A stretch of DNA of 42,046 nt from Planctomycetaceae bacterium (GTDB lineage: Bacteria; Planctomycetota; Planctomycetia; Pirellulales; Thermoguttaceae). Below, piece by piece: positions 17,001-23,130 of the stretch. The notes under the pieces were generated by a model. That model was not told where the DNA came from and did not search any database. It saw nothing but the letters and a program-made list of their open reading frames with translations. The stretch lies in contig SUVI01000013.1 in NCBI GenBank assembly GCA_015062085.1, positions 1 through 42,046 of the forward strand, in the 5' to 3' direction. The stretch's first letter is position 1; the number at the start of each line of letters is the position of its first letter. The position numbers and the translations under genes are program-made.

Positions 17001-17917
17001 AGTGGGTCGACTGGCGATGCCGGAAACTTACCGCGTGGTATGCTGTGCTTGCGAAACGTCTCGCAGACCGGCGTGCGGATCTGAAACTTGGGATCCACTG
17101 CATCACGCCGATCCTGTATGCCCATACGGTTTACGACGAAGAGGAGGGACTCCGCGACTTCTGGCTCCAAGTCAACCGCGACATGGGGATCGATTCGCGC
17201 TATTTGGCCAAGATCCCGAATGTGTTCGTCGAACAGTCCGTTTTCCCTGCGGATTATCGGTGGATGCACGGACGAAAAGACGAACGGCTCCGGGAACGTC
17301 TGCGTCTGACGGAAGAAACACGCGGAATGTACGCTTCGCTCCTGGATGCACCGAACGCCTGGGTCCATCATTTCGACCGGTACTGGGAGTCCGACATCGC
17401 TGTGCAGGAAGAACGCGGCGGGAAGCCGAACCGCTTTCCGGCAGATTGGCTGAAGGAGTGTACGTGGCGCGTCACGACGCTCAATCCTGCGGGGCATCAT
17501 GCGATGAAACATTATGTCATGCCGCTGCGGTACAAAGACATTCAGGGAATCTCGAAAGGCGGATTCCTCATCGGGACGTACGGGATGGAGTCGGAACTCA
17601 TTCCGTTCGTGCAGGCTTTCCGTGCGCTTCCGGCGGTAGAATTTGCCGACGTTTTGCCGAAGAAGCCCCTAGAAAAGAGCGAGACTGTCAAGGTGCGCCG
17701 ATATTCTGACGGGAAAGAGACGTGGTTTTACGTCGTGAATACCGATGCTGAATTTGCAGACGTCACGCTCCGTGTGCCTTCCGGCGAGCTGATGGATCTT
17801 GCGAGCGGACGTTCCCGTGAGGTAAAGAAACGATTCGAGCTTCGAATGAAGCCCTACCAGCTGTGCTCTTTCCGAATGGCGGGTGACGTTTCCGTGGAGA
17901 TCCTGGATATTCGCTAA
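14099..17917 (+). CDS. Large secreted LamG protein with TIM-barrel glycosidase-like region
   Basis: The ATG at 14099 has a strong AAAGGAG (14087-14093) five bases upstream and gives 1272 residues; an ATG at 14084 adds five. Residues 1-35 form a signal peptide (KKLTCIFIFFLTFCF core). About 230-440 is a LamG/concanavalin-like domain: SGTISVWVRLNRKD, DAAWHHLVFTWNSVEKQLFI, then MDELRIYSAPLSQEEVLALY. Beta-sandwich sequence follows to about 740. Residues about 740-1150 look like a TIM-barrel hydrolase: VGIYFEDPAVGYDFGNFGY, MFSYPFVWYDG, MATINQNN, KGIVLHLPMHSL, LGIHCITP. The last 100 residues are a small beta domain (ETWFYVVNTDAEFADVTLRV, MKPYQLCSFRM) like the C-terminal domain of beta-galactosidase-type enzymes. 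It probably binds and cleaves a polysaccharide outside the cytoplasm. Catalytic acids were not identified with confidence. Confidence 0.75.
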   Translation: MKKLTCIFIFFLTFCFQLPDFPGAADLGTASKILAQDRSTEPSGASDKMLTWRTASWDGMELRLENGEQFIVQAPSEPEKSVRFFALDSEKTPFLEPRLEKECLVVDASRMKTERMENLTIQFWGLDPKRMGDHYMHFAEIQGPKGGKGRLFFEGQTREGRHFWKMLEIQLQGHRQIFAFEEFIPADLKTLFLRYDFTTPGEYRFFRSELRHEDGEKPTECVRSPELIFHVPFDGSAEACTARGDSGPRQEKGIVYVPGLNGKAAQFSSAADPLLEYPADGNLIPESGTISVWVRLNRKDAAGQEFLVKAWRTILANPFEDVTRIGSGALWYWIYEGKLRGDVSDLQDTYISRGFPDDAAWHHLVFTWNSVEKQLFIDGDRHVLQNRGKKANQAAPVRVMNFSRMDFETFLVGNFRGKVLEGVMDELRIYSAPLSQEEVLALYREYADVSCKPQSRYFFEDEPIRLDGKLWHSGKETKRLRLELVQSAGEREAESASEVLYSREILLTKAEEDYLAEVRGLNPGTYSVRILKEDGSAAAEYPIWVFHAENTTGQITHSPGTPARQTKRNPRRLWYDERHLRHIQTIRAVDAMKEGPEVFSQVGETRVGEAGDWKYLETAPVMGDRFAIRLNFPEVGKPYILELVFPDDKCRSADIIVQASKFIRNDYDLQVGYVTGDEYPTGHPKMVFRRCLYYPREKDSTLIVMNARNMPAGAALSEIRIYALDSPLPQARVTPAEPVNGWTRPVGIYFEDPAVGYDFGNFGYENANFETMLDRLCAYMKYSGQNMFSYPFVWYDGLIGEKYNPREHPPRCAEAFAKKFDREGLEFMATINQNNITFPVPAFTRSDIQNGRLGDSIFTIHSTGTPHPGGWHDSPPIFNILHPDVQKMVLQEVDELLDLCADHPSFKGIVLHLPMHSLNSLGDIRAGYNDYMIRDFEKETGILVDVDKTDPMRGKLFYEWLMKNAREEWVDWRCRKLTAWYAVLAKRLADRRADLKLGIHCITPILYAHTVYDEEEGLRDFWLQVNRDMGIDSRYLAKIPNVFVEQSVFPADYRWMHGRKDERLRERLRLTEETRGMYASLLDAPNAWVHHFDRYWESDIAVQEERGGKPNRFPADWLKECTWRVTTLNPAGHHAMKHYVMPLRYKDIQGISKGGFLIGTYGMESELIPFVQAFRALPAVEFADVLPKKPLEKSETVKVRRYSDGKETWFYVVNTDAEFADVTLRVPSGELMDLASGRSREVKKRFELRMKPYQLCSFRMAGDVSVEILDIR

Positions 17918-18107
17918 ATTTATGAGTCCTCCTAGACGGCATTGACCGATGGTATCGATCTCTGCTGTTTGGGAGGACCCATTCAGTACATGCACATTCT
18001 GCTCGTGTCCATTCTGACGCAGAAACATGATGGGAAAATGGACGTATGCACTTCACTCCCGTTTATCTGCCGGAGTTTGAAGTCAAAATGTGAATGAGCG
18101 GCGGATC

Positions 18108-19157
18108 TTAGGCGTCATTTTCTCCTAGGATCTGGATCCTGCGCGTCGTGCGCCCGCAGGGACATGGTGTTGCGTTGAAAACTCCAATGATCCCGGTCCG
18201 GAATCGAAGGAGCGATTGAGCCTCATGCGTCAGATCCGTCACGACCAGCTCGCCCGGTTCGCCGTCAGGAAGCGGCTGGAGCGTTTCGGGGTGGATGCAC
18301 TCGAAGAGGAAACGGTCTTCCTGAATGTGGAGTCCATCCTGCCGACAGCATTCTCCCGCAAGTCCTGCACCGAAAAAAGCCGGATGTTCCCAATGGAGCC
18401 ATACTTTTACCGGAAAATCTTTTTGAAGCGGATACCGAAGCGCGATACCGGTCGGCGTCGCAGGGACGCAGACGTTGCGGAGAGGGAGTTTGCGTTCCAG
18501 TTTCTGCGCAAGGGTCAGGAGGGCCAGCACAAATTCCGCCTCGGCACAGAGAGCGTCCACGTTCAGTGCGCAAAATGCCTCGATCGTCTCCTCCATCTTT
18601 TCGTTAGCCGTTTGACCGGTCCGGTAACCTGTGATCATCGCGGAGTTGGTCGGAATGATCTGGTTTACTGCCGGGACGGAAGCTGCGCCGATGCAGTCGA
18701 TCCCGCTTTGAAGAGCAAATGCCAGTCCCGCACGTCCAAAAGCATGGGAGATCTGGACCATCTGATTGCTGCGCACCCCCACCGCGTAAAGGTATCGGGC
18801 CGAAAGATCTGCTTGGAGCTGCATGTCACGCCGAGTAAAGGCAGTCAGGAGACCATCCTGGCTCTGCACCCGGGCGATCTCGTGGCGCGGGACCGTCCAG
18901 TGCGCGCTGGGGAACTGTGCCCGTAAGTCCATGAGTGTCGTGAACGGCAAACGGCGGACGTCTTCTGGAGACTGAAAGTCTTCGTCCCGAAGCGGAGTTT
19001 CCTGAAAAAATCTTCTGTAGAGCGGCAGCGCACGCACGCGTTCCACCGTTCGGCGGAGCTGCCGCGTCTGAATGGCAGACCGTTCTTCATCCGTTAGCGT
19101 TTCCGCCTGGTTCCAGTAAAGATTTTCAAAAGGTAAACGATCAAACAGTTCCGCCAT
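18108..19157 (-). CDS. Phenylacetate-CoA-ligase-like protein, catalytically degenerate and C-terminally short
   Basis: From the ATG at 19157 (AGAGAGGA just upstream; an ATG at 19190 adds eleven residues) the protein has 349 residues, against about 430 for PaaK. Similarity is clear in the N-terminus (RTVERVRALPLYRRFF) and near the end (HPETLQPLPDGEPGELVVTDLT). Each motif needed for adenylation is altered: the SSGTTG loop reads QSQDGLL (98-104), the YGLSE motif reads HWEHPA (255-260), and the RTRD motif reads RTGI (320-323). The chain stops at ILGENDA, where PaaK continues into its C-terminal lid domain with the catalytic Lys. PCPCG at 331-335 may be a metal site. It is transcribed after the double-ACT gene, a known pairing for PaaK. 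The frame is intact, so a non-catalytic role is more likely than recent decay. Confidence 0.8.
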   Translation of the reverse strand: MAELFDRLPFENLYWNQAETLTDEERSAIQTRQLRRTVERVRALPLYRRFFQETPLRDEDFQSPEDVRRLPFTTLMDLRAQFPSAHWTVPRHEIARVQSQDGLLTAFTRRDMQLQADLSARYLYAVGVRSNQMVQISHAFGRAGLAFALQSGIDCIGAASVPAVNQIIPTNSAMITGYRTGQTANEKMEETIEAFCALNVDALCAEAEFVLALLTLAQKLERKLPLRNVCVPATPTGIALRYPLQKDFPVKVWLHWEHPAFFGAGLAGECCRQDGLHIQEDRFLFECIHPETLQPLPDGEPGELVVTDLTHEAQSLLRFRTGIIGVFNATPCPCGRTTRRIQILGENDA

Positions 19158-19225
19158 CGTTCCTCTCTCTTTCGCGGTTAGGAGACTCATTTCGATCTTG
19201 AACCTGATCCAGGTCCGAGGTCGAT

Positions 19226-19660
19226 TCAGATCAGGTCGTAAAGATCCACACTTCCAAAAACGTTTACCCCTTTTTCGTGGAGAAGCTCCACTGCCGCGTC
19301 CGGATCGTTGAAACGGAAAACGAGGATCGCTTTTTCACGAACGTGTGACGTGAACGCGTACATGTACTCGACATTCAAATTCGCCTCTTCAATGATCCCC
19401 AGAATGTACGCCAATCCGCCAGGCTGGTCTGCGATCTCTGTCGCGACGACATCTACGGTCTTCACGATACATCCTGCCTCTTGGAGCAGCTTCATTGCGG
19501 GCTCCCAATCCTTCACGATAAGACGAAGCATTCCGAACTGCTGTGTGTCTGCCAGCGAAAGCGTCAGAATATCGATGTTCGCATTGGCGAGCATTCGGCA
19601 AACACTACTCAGGTGCCCTGGTTCGTTCTGGAGGTAAACGGACAGCTGTTTGATTTTCAT
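19226..19660 (-). CDS. Double-ACT-domain protein (PaaK-associated)
   Basis: The ATG at 19660 has an AGGAG seven bases upstream and gives 144 residues; the upstream extension to 19753 is unsupported. Two ACT domains fill the protein: residues 1-70 (KQLSVYLQNEPGHLSSVCRM, then LRLIVKDWEPAMKLLQEAG) and 72-144 (DQPGGLAYILGIIEEANLNV, then ILVFRFNDPDAAVELLHEKG). ACT domains bind amino acids or similar ligands. Stand-alone double-ACT proteins are often encoded next to phenylacetate-CoA ligases in anaerobes and archaea. Here the ligase-like gene begins 68 bp downstream, so the two are probably one operon. The ligand is unknown; an aromatic amino acid or its acid would fit the partner. Confidence 0.9.
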   Translation of the reverse strand: MKIKQLSVYLQNEPGHLSSVCRMLANANIDILTLSLADTQQFGMLRLIVKDWEPAMKLLQEAGCIVKTVDVVATEIADQPGGLAYILGIIEEANLNVEYMYAFTSHVREKAILVFRFNDPDAAVELLHEKGVNVFGSVDLYDLI

Positions 19661-20140
19661 GAGAGATCTCCTCTTTGGATTTCTAAAAAAAATTTTTAGC
19701 TTCAGGCTGGATGGGAACCGCCGCTCATGAAAGAACGCTTTGCCTGTTCCCATTTTCTTCCATCATACTGATTTTACGGCATTCATGCAAGAGGTGGGGG
19801 AGATAAATTCTCTGTTTTTTCTCTGCTTTTCTTCAGAAAATCTAGAATTTTCGGAAAACTCAGAAAAAATACGGAAACCAGCACAGTTTGCGTTTCCTAA
19901 AAAATCGGCATTGGCGAAAAGTCTTCCTCGAAAGAAACGTTTTATTTTACCCGATTCCACAGAAAAGGCACCGCAATGAAAGGCCATTGCGGTGCCTGAT
20001 TCTCCTAAATTTCAGGACGGACCATCGAGTCCGTTTTCTCGATTTGCACTTCCAGCCGAAACACGGTGTTTCGGTTGATTAAAAAATAAAAACCTGAAAT
20101 TCTGGAAAGTTCTCTTTGTTCGGTTCTTTTTGAGGGCTCT
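19661..20140. other. Intergenic region between mraZ and the ACT gene
   Basis: These 480 bp contain the leader of the ACT gene, an AT-rich stretch (19780-19960), a strong hairpin (19967-19996) and a second palindrome, CCGAAACACGGTGTTTCGG, at 20056-20074. No gene was recognised. Confidence 0.5.
19960..19996 (-). terminator. Strong hairpin, likely terminator of mraZ
   Basis: GGCACCGCAATG (19967-19978) pairs with CATTGCGGTGCC (19985-19996), a perfect 12-bp stem with a six-base loop. On the minus strand it is followed by TTTTCTGT. It lies about 145 bp beyond the mraZ stop codon. Confidence 0.75.
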
Positions 20141-20632
20141 TCAACGTGAAAGCTGGTCGAAAAGGCGTCTGAACTTCGGCATTCGGCCCTCCAAGTAGTC
20201 AAGCCATTTTTCCGGCTTCCATAATTCAACGCAAACGGCAGCGCCCACGATGACGACTTCTTCACCGGGGTCCACTCCCAAAAACTCGCGAAATCCTTCC
20301 GGAAGTACCAGTCGGCCGCGTCCGGCAAATTGGACCGCCTTCTGTCGTGTGGAAAGGAGCCGTCCGAGCATCTGAAGCTGGTCGATCCGGCCGTTCATGT
20401 GGCCAGCAGCCATTTTGTCGCGGATGATCTGGATCCCCTGATTTAGTTTTTCCTGCCAGAGAGCCGAATTCCAAAGGCTGAGGCAGCCGGGCCGTTCTTT
20501 CGTCAGGATACACTCTTGCCCTTCGACGGAATGAGTGAGCGCGTCGCACATCTCCACGGGAATGGAGAGTCTGTAGCGTTCATCCAGCGTGCGCTGGTGT
20601 TCTCCAAGGATAAAGTCGACGGTCGGCAACAT
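20141..20632 (-). CDS. mraZ: MraZ transcriptional regulator (isolated)
   Basis: This 163-residue protein has two AbrB/SpoVT-type halves. The first is GEHQRTLDERYRLSIP (10-25) ending in CLSLWNSALWQEKL. The second is AGRGRLVLPEGFREFLGV ending in VCVELWKPEKWLDYLE. The pattern of (D/G)xxGRxxxP followed by a Trp-rich strand is diagnostic of MraZ, a ring-forming DNA-binding protein that represses its own dcw cluster in E. coli. Here the neighbours are not mraW, ftsL or mur genes: downstream lies an ACT/PaaK-like pair and upstream an exported YHS protein, all with separate signals. The leader has two TGGG...CCCA inverted repeats that could be its own operators. The start at 20632 has only a weak AGCAGG seven bases upstream. 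Confidence 0.92.
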   Translation of the reverse strand: MLPTVDFILGEHQRTLDERYRLSIPVEMCDALTHSVEGQECILTKERPGCLSLWNSALWQEKLNQGIQIIRDKMAAGHMNGRIDQLQMLGRLLSTRQKAVQFAGRGRLVLPEGFREFLGVDPGEEVVIVGAAVCVELWKPEKWLDYLEGRMPKFRRLFDQLSR

Positions 20633-20693
20633 AAAAAAACCTGCTCGTGGATCGAACGGATGCCGTCATCTCAAATCCTTTTTTAATTCCGGC

Positions 20694-20750
20694 TGGGTGA
20701 AAATCCCACAAAATTTTGTTAAATTTTGGCTAAAATGGGTTTGTTTCCCA
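20694..20750 (-). promoter_or_regulatory. Two TGGGT-N5-TCCCA inverted repeats, candidate MraZ operators
   Basis: The plus strand reads TGGGTGAAAATCCCA at 20694-20708 and TGGGTTTGTTTCCCA at 20736-20750. Both are TGGGT, five bases, TCCCA. Their centres are 42 bp apart, four helical turns. They lie just downstream of a candidate mraZ promoter. Known MraZ boxes are TGGGN pentamers with five-base spacing, but as direct repeats. Confidence 0.55.
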
Positions 20751-20758
20751 CGATTTAT

Positions 20759-20786
20759 AGTATAACAGATTTTTGTAGGATCGCAA
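20759..20786 (-). promoter_or_regulatory. Candidate mraZ promoter
   Basis: On the minus strand TTGCGA (20786-20781) is followed after 16 bp by TATACT (20764-20759). Transcription would begin near 20752, about 120 bp upstream of the mraZ ATG, with both inverted repeats inside the leader. Confidence 0.5.
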
Positions 20787-20849
20787 GGGGGAAAGTCCCT
20801 TTTTCTTCTAAATTTCTCAAAAATTTTAAGATTTTTTTGGAAAAACACA

Positions 20850-20897
20850 AAATTCCCTAAAGTCATCCGATCGAAATTCCCTAAAGTCATCCGATCG
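20850..20897. repeat. 24-bp tandem duplication
   Basis: A 24-bp sequence containing CCCTAAAGTCATCCGATCG occurs twice head to tail, at 20850-20873 and 20874-20897, with no mismatch. It lies between the terminator of the YHS gene and the mraZ promoter. The remaining intergenic DNA (20633-20849) is AT-rich and holds the mraZ leader. Confidence 0.9.
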
Positions 20898-20899
20898 AA

Positions 20900-20936
20900 C
20901 AAAAAAAGACCATCCTCATTTCTGAAGATGGTCTTG
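20900..20936 (-). terminator. Rho-independent terminator of the YHS-protein gene
   Basis: On the minus strand AAGACCATC (20935-20927) pairs with GATGGTCTT (20914-20906) and is followed by a run of T (20907-20901). It starts 25 bp after the stop of the gene ending at 20961. Confidence 0.9.
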
Positions 20937-20960
20937 ATGATTCCGTGAACCGGAGTACGT

Positions 20961-22523
20961 TTAGTGCTGGAATTTTTCCGGAGCGTCCATGAAGGTGTTC
21001 AGGTTGGCTTCGCTCGTGAACATGTAGAGCTTGCCTTCGAACACGACGCTGAATTCCGTTTTCCCGACCGTTTTTTCGCCCGTAGTGTTGACGAGGACCG
21101 GGTCTGCGCCATCCATGACCGGCGTGTAGGCGTCCGGATCCGCAAGGAACTTCTGGACTTGGGAGGCACTGGAGAGATGGTAGGTCACTCCGTGGTGCAT
21201 CACGGTCCACTGCGCGTCGCCTTCGACCCATTCTTCCGCATCCAGCAGGGAGACGGGGCAGAATCCATCAAGTCCTACTTGGGCGTCAGTATTGATTTCA
21301 GGCTGTTCGAACGGCGAGGAAACACGGGGAGCGGTCTCCTGAAGGACGTCTTGGACCGTTTCTTCCGATTCTGCGGCCGCAGCCGTTTCCGCGGTTTCTG
21401 TATTTGCAGCCGTTTCGGCGGTTTCCGTGAAACTGCTCGGAATGACAGCGGTCTGGAAGGGGTTCGTGACCGCAGAGGCGTTTGACGCAATGTGCTGTGC
21501 TGTTTCCGCGGAGCTTGCGGCTGTTTCGTACGGATTCGTCACGTTTCCCTTCTGAGAAACGATGATGGAGTGTTCTTTCGATCCGTTCTGCGAGAATGGA
21601 AGCGAAAGGGAGTCGTCTTCCTGCTCGAGAGCCGTCGGAGCAGGAGCAAGGTCCGTATCGAGGTTTGTATCGAGGTCTGTGTCGAGGTCCGTGTCGGTCT
21701 CTTCGTCAGACTCATCGCCGATCGCCGGAGCAAGGTCGGAATCATCCGCTTCGGTCTCATCGTCTTCCGCGTCGAGGAGCGGAGAGGTCGTTTCCGGGAC
21801 CGGTGCAGTGACTCCTGCATCGGAATCATCAAGATCTGCATCTTCTGCGGCCGGAGTCCGTTCCGGAGCGGAGGGGGTTTCCGGTTCTGCGAGCGGAACG
21901 AGAGCCGGAGTTTCCTGCAATGCAGGAGCCGTGGAAATGCCGGGGACCGTGTTGGTGCTGTAATCGAGCAGCGGATCGGCGGGAGCCGCAGGTGCGGGAG
22001 CCGGAGAGTTGACTTGGATCGGGACCGCATTCGGTGCTGGAGTTGCATCTAGGACCGTTGCAGCCGGATTCATTCCCTCGTAGTTCCCCATGGTCGGGGT
22101 CGGTTCCAGATCGTCGGGGACGCTGATCATGTTGGTATCGAGCGCGGGCGGCTGCGTCATCGGGGTGGTCAGAGCCGGATTCGGAGGAGCGATGACGGTA
22201 GGACTTCCCTGAGTGGGGATCGGATGTGCGCTCGACGTGACCGCCTGCGGGAACTTCTGATCGTACCGCTGCTGAGTCGGCCAGCGTCGCCACGTTCCTT
22301 CATAGTAACCGTAGTCGCGGGCGTTCGGGACACACTGTTTCCCGCCGACACACGGAGGCATCTGGCACGGGCCGGTCTCAACGACACCCATCTTGTCTTT
22401 CGGGACCAGGTAAGGAGTCTGGCGTGACGGCGGTGAACCTGCGTCAGCCGAGGAAGTCAGGATCGCGGCGCCGAAAACCACGATGGCTGCATTCGAAATC
22501 CGTGTACTTTTATTTTTTTTCAT
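20961..22523 (-). CDS. Exported planctomycete protein with C-terminal YHS domains
   Basis: This 520-residue protein starts with a signal peptide (residues 1-28, AAIVVFGAAILTSSADA). A short conserved region carries two Cys pairs (CQMPPC, KQC) and YGYYEGTWRRWP at 71-82, a motif seen in many planctomycete secreted proteins. Residues about 95-400 are Pro/Ala/Thr/Glu-rich and probably disordered, with an acidic TDLDTDLDTN tract. The last 110 residues hold two YHS-like units: DGFCPVSLLDAEEWVEGD to SQVQKFLADPDAY, then GKTEFSVVFEGKLYMF to NLNTFMDAPEKF. YHS domains are metal-linked in other proteins; only the first unit keeps the Cys. Function unknown. The ATG at 22523 directly precedes the signal peptide. 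Confidence 0.8.
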   Translation of the reverse strand: MKKNKSTRISNAAIVVFGAAILTSSADAGSPPSRQTPYLVPKDKMGVVETGPCQMPPCVGGKQCVPNARDYGYYEGTWRRWPTQQRYDQKFPQAVTSSAHPIPTQGSPTVIAPPNPALTTPMTQPPALDTNMISVPDDLEPTPTMGNYEGMNPAATVLDATPAPNAVPIQVNSPAPAPAAPADPLLDYSTNTVPGISTAPALQETPALVPLAEPETPSAPERTPAAEDADLDDSDAGVTAPVPETTSPLLDAEDDETEADDSDLAPAIGDESDEETDTDLDTDLDTNLDTDLAPAPTALEQEDDSLSLPFSQNGSKEHSIIVSQKGNVTNPYETAASSAETAQHIASNASAVTNPFQTAVIPSSFTETAETAANTETAETAAAAESEETVQDVLQETAPRVSSPFEQPEINTDAQVGLDGFCPVSLLDAEEWVEGDAQWTVMHHGVTYHLSSASQVQKFLADPDAYTPVMDGADPVLVNTTGEKTVGKTEFSVVFEGKLYMFTSEANLNTFMDAPEKFQH

Positions 22524-22761
22524 GATTCAAACCCCGTTTTCTGCCTTGGGAATGAAGTGTCAGTTTCTTCCGTGTATCGTTTGCCGGAAACGCTCATCAT
22601 GCACTTAGGAGTACGGATGTTTCCGGCACTATTTTGATTTGGGTCCAGTTAAATTTTTCGTTCAGAAAGACGCGGAGGTCCATGCGCGTTGCTCTTTCTG
22701 TATTTAGGTCTCGCCGTGAACAGTATGCGTGCCGCCAGACTGGTTTTTCGCTTGGATCTCA
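22524..22761. other. Leader region of the YHS-protein gene, with inverted repeat
   Basis: This intergenic DNA lies upstream of the YHS gene. TGCCGGAAAC at 22582-22591 and GTTTCCGGCA at 22619-22628 form perfect 10-bp arms 27 bp apart, 59-105 bp before the ATG at 22523. It could be a transcript hairpin or a protein-binding site. Nothing coding was seen. Confidence 0.5.
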
Positions 22762-23023
22762 CTTTCTGCGAAGTTCACGTTTTTCGAGAATTTCCGCTTA
22801 ATGCGATAGTTCCGCTTCCTGCGAATTGCCGCTTCCTGCGAAGTTCTGTCTTTTTTGTGAATTTCCGCTTCCTGCGAAATTTTAGCGTTTTGCGATTTTC
22901 CGCTTCTTGCGATTTTCCGCTTCCTGCGAAGTTCACGCATCCTGCGAAGTTCGCGCATCCTGCTGATAGTTCCGCTTCCTGCGAATGGACATCCTGCCGG
23001 TTTTCGCTTCCTGCGAATTTACG
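22762..23023. repeat. Degenerate 17-18 bp tandem array
   Basis: About fifteen imperfect units occupy 262 bp. The core CTTCCTGCGAA starts at 22815, 22832, 22868, 22920, 22975 and 23007, with variants (CTTCTTGCGA, CATCCTGCGAA, CATCCTGCTGA) at 22903, 22938 and 22956. Spacing is 15-19 bp, mostly 17-18. The period is not a multiple of three and the frames across it have no family features. It lies downstream of the polysaccharide-export gene, which ends at 23131. Confidence 0.8.
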
Positions 23024-23130
23024 CTGCGTGCCGTTGAAACTCCTGACGTTCACCATTCCTTGGTGTTTCGGAGCCTCTGGCCTCGGCCAGCGCTGCCCAC
23101 TCTTGTGTCACGCATACTGCGTCACGTCGA

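Noticed and set aside
17918..17990. Terminator after the large secreted protein gene
   Set aside because: GTCCTCC and GGAGGAC arms are present, but the loop is about 40 bases and no T-run follows, so it was not listed as a feature.
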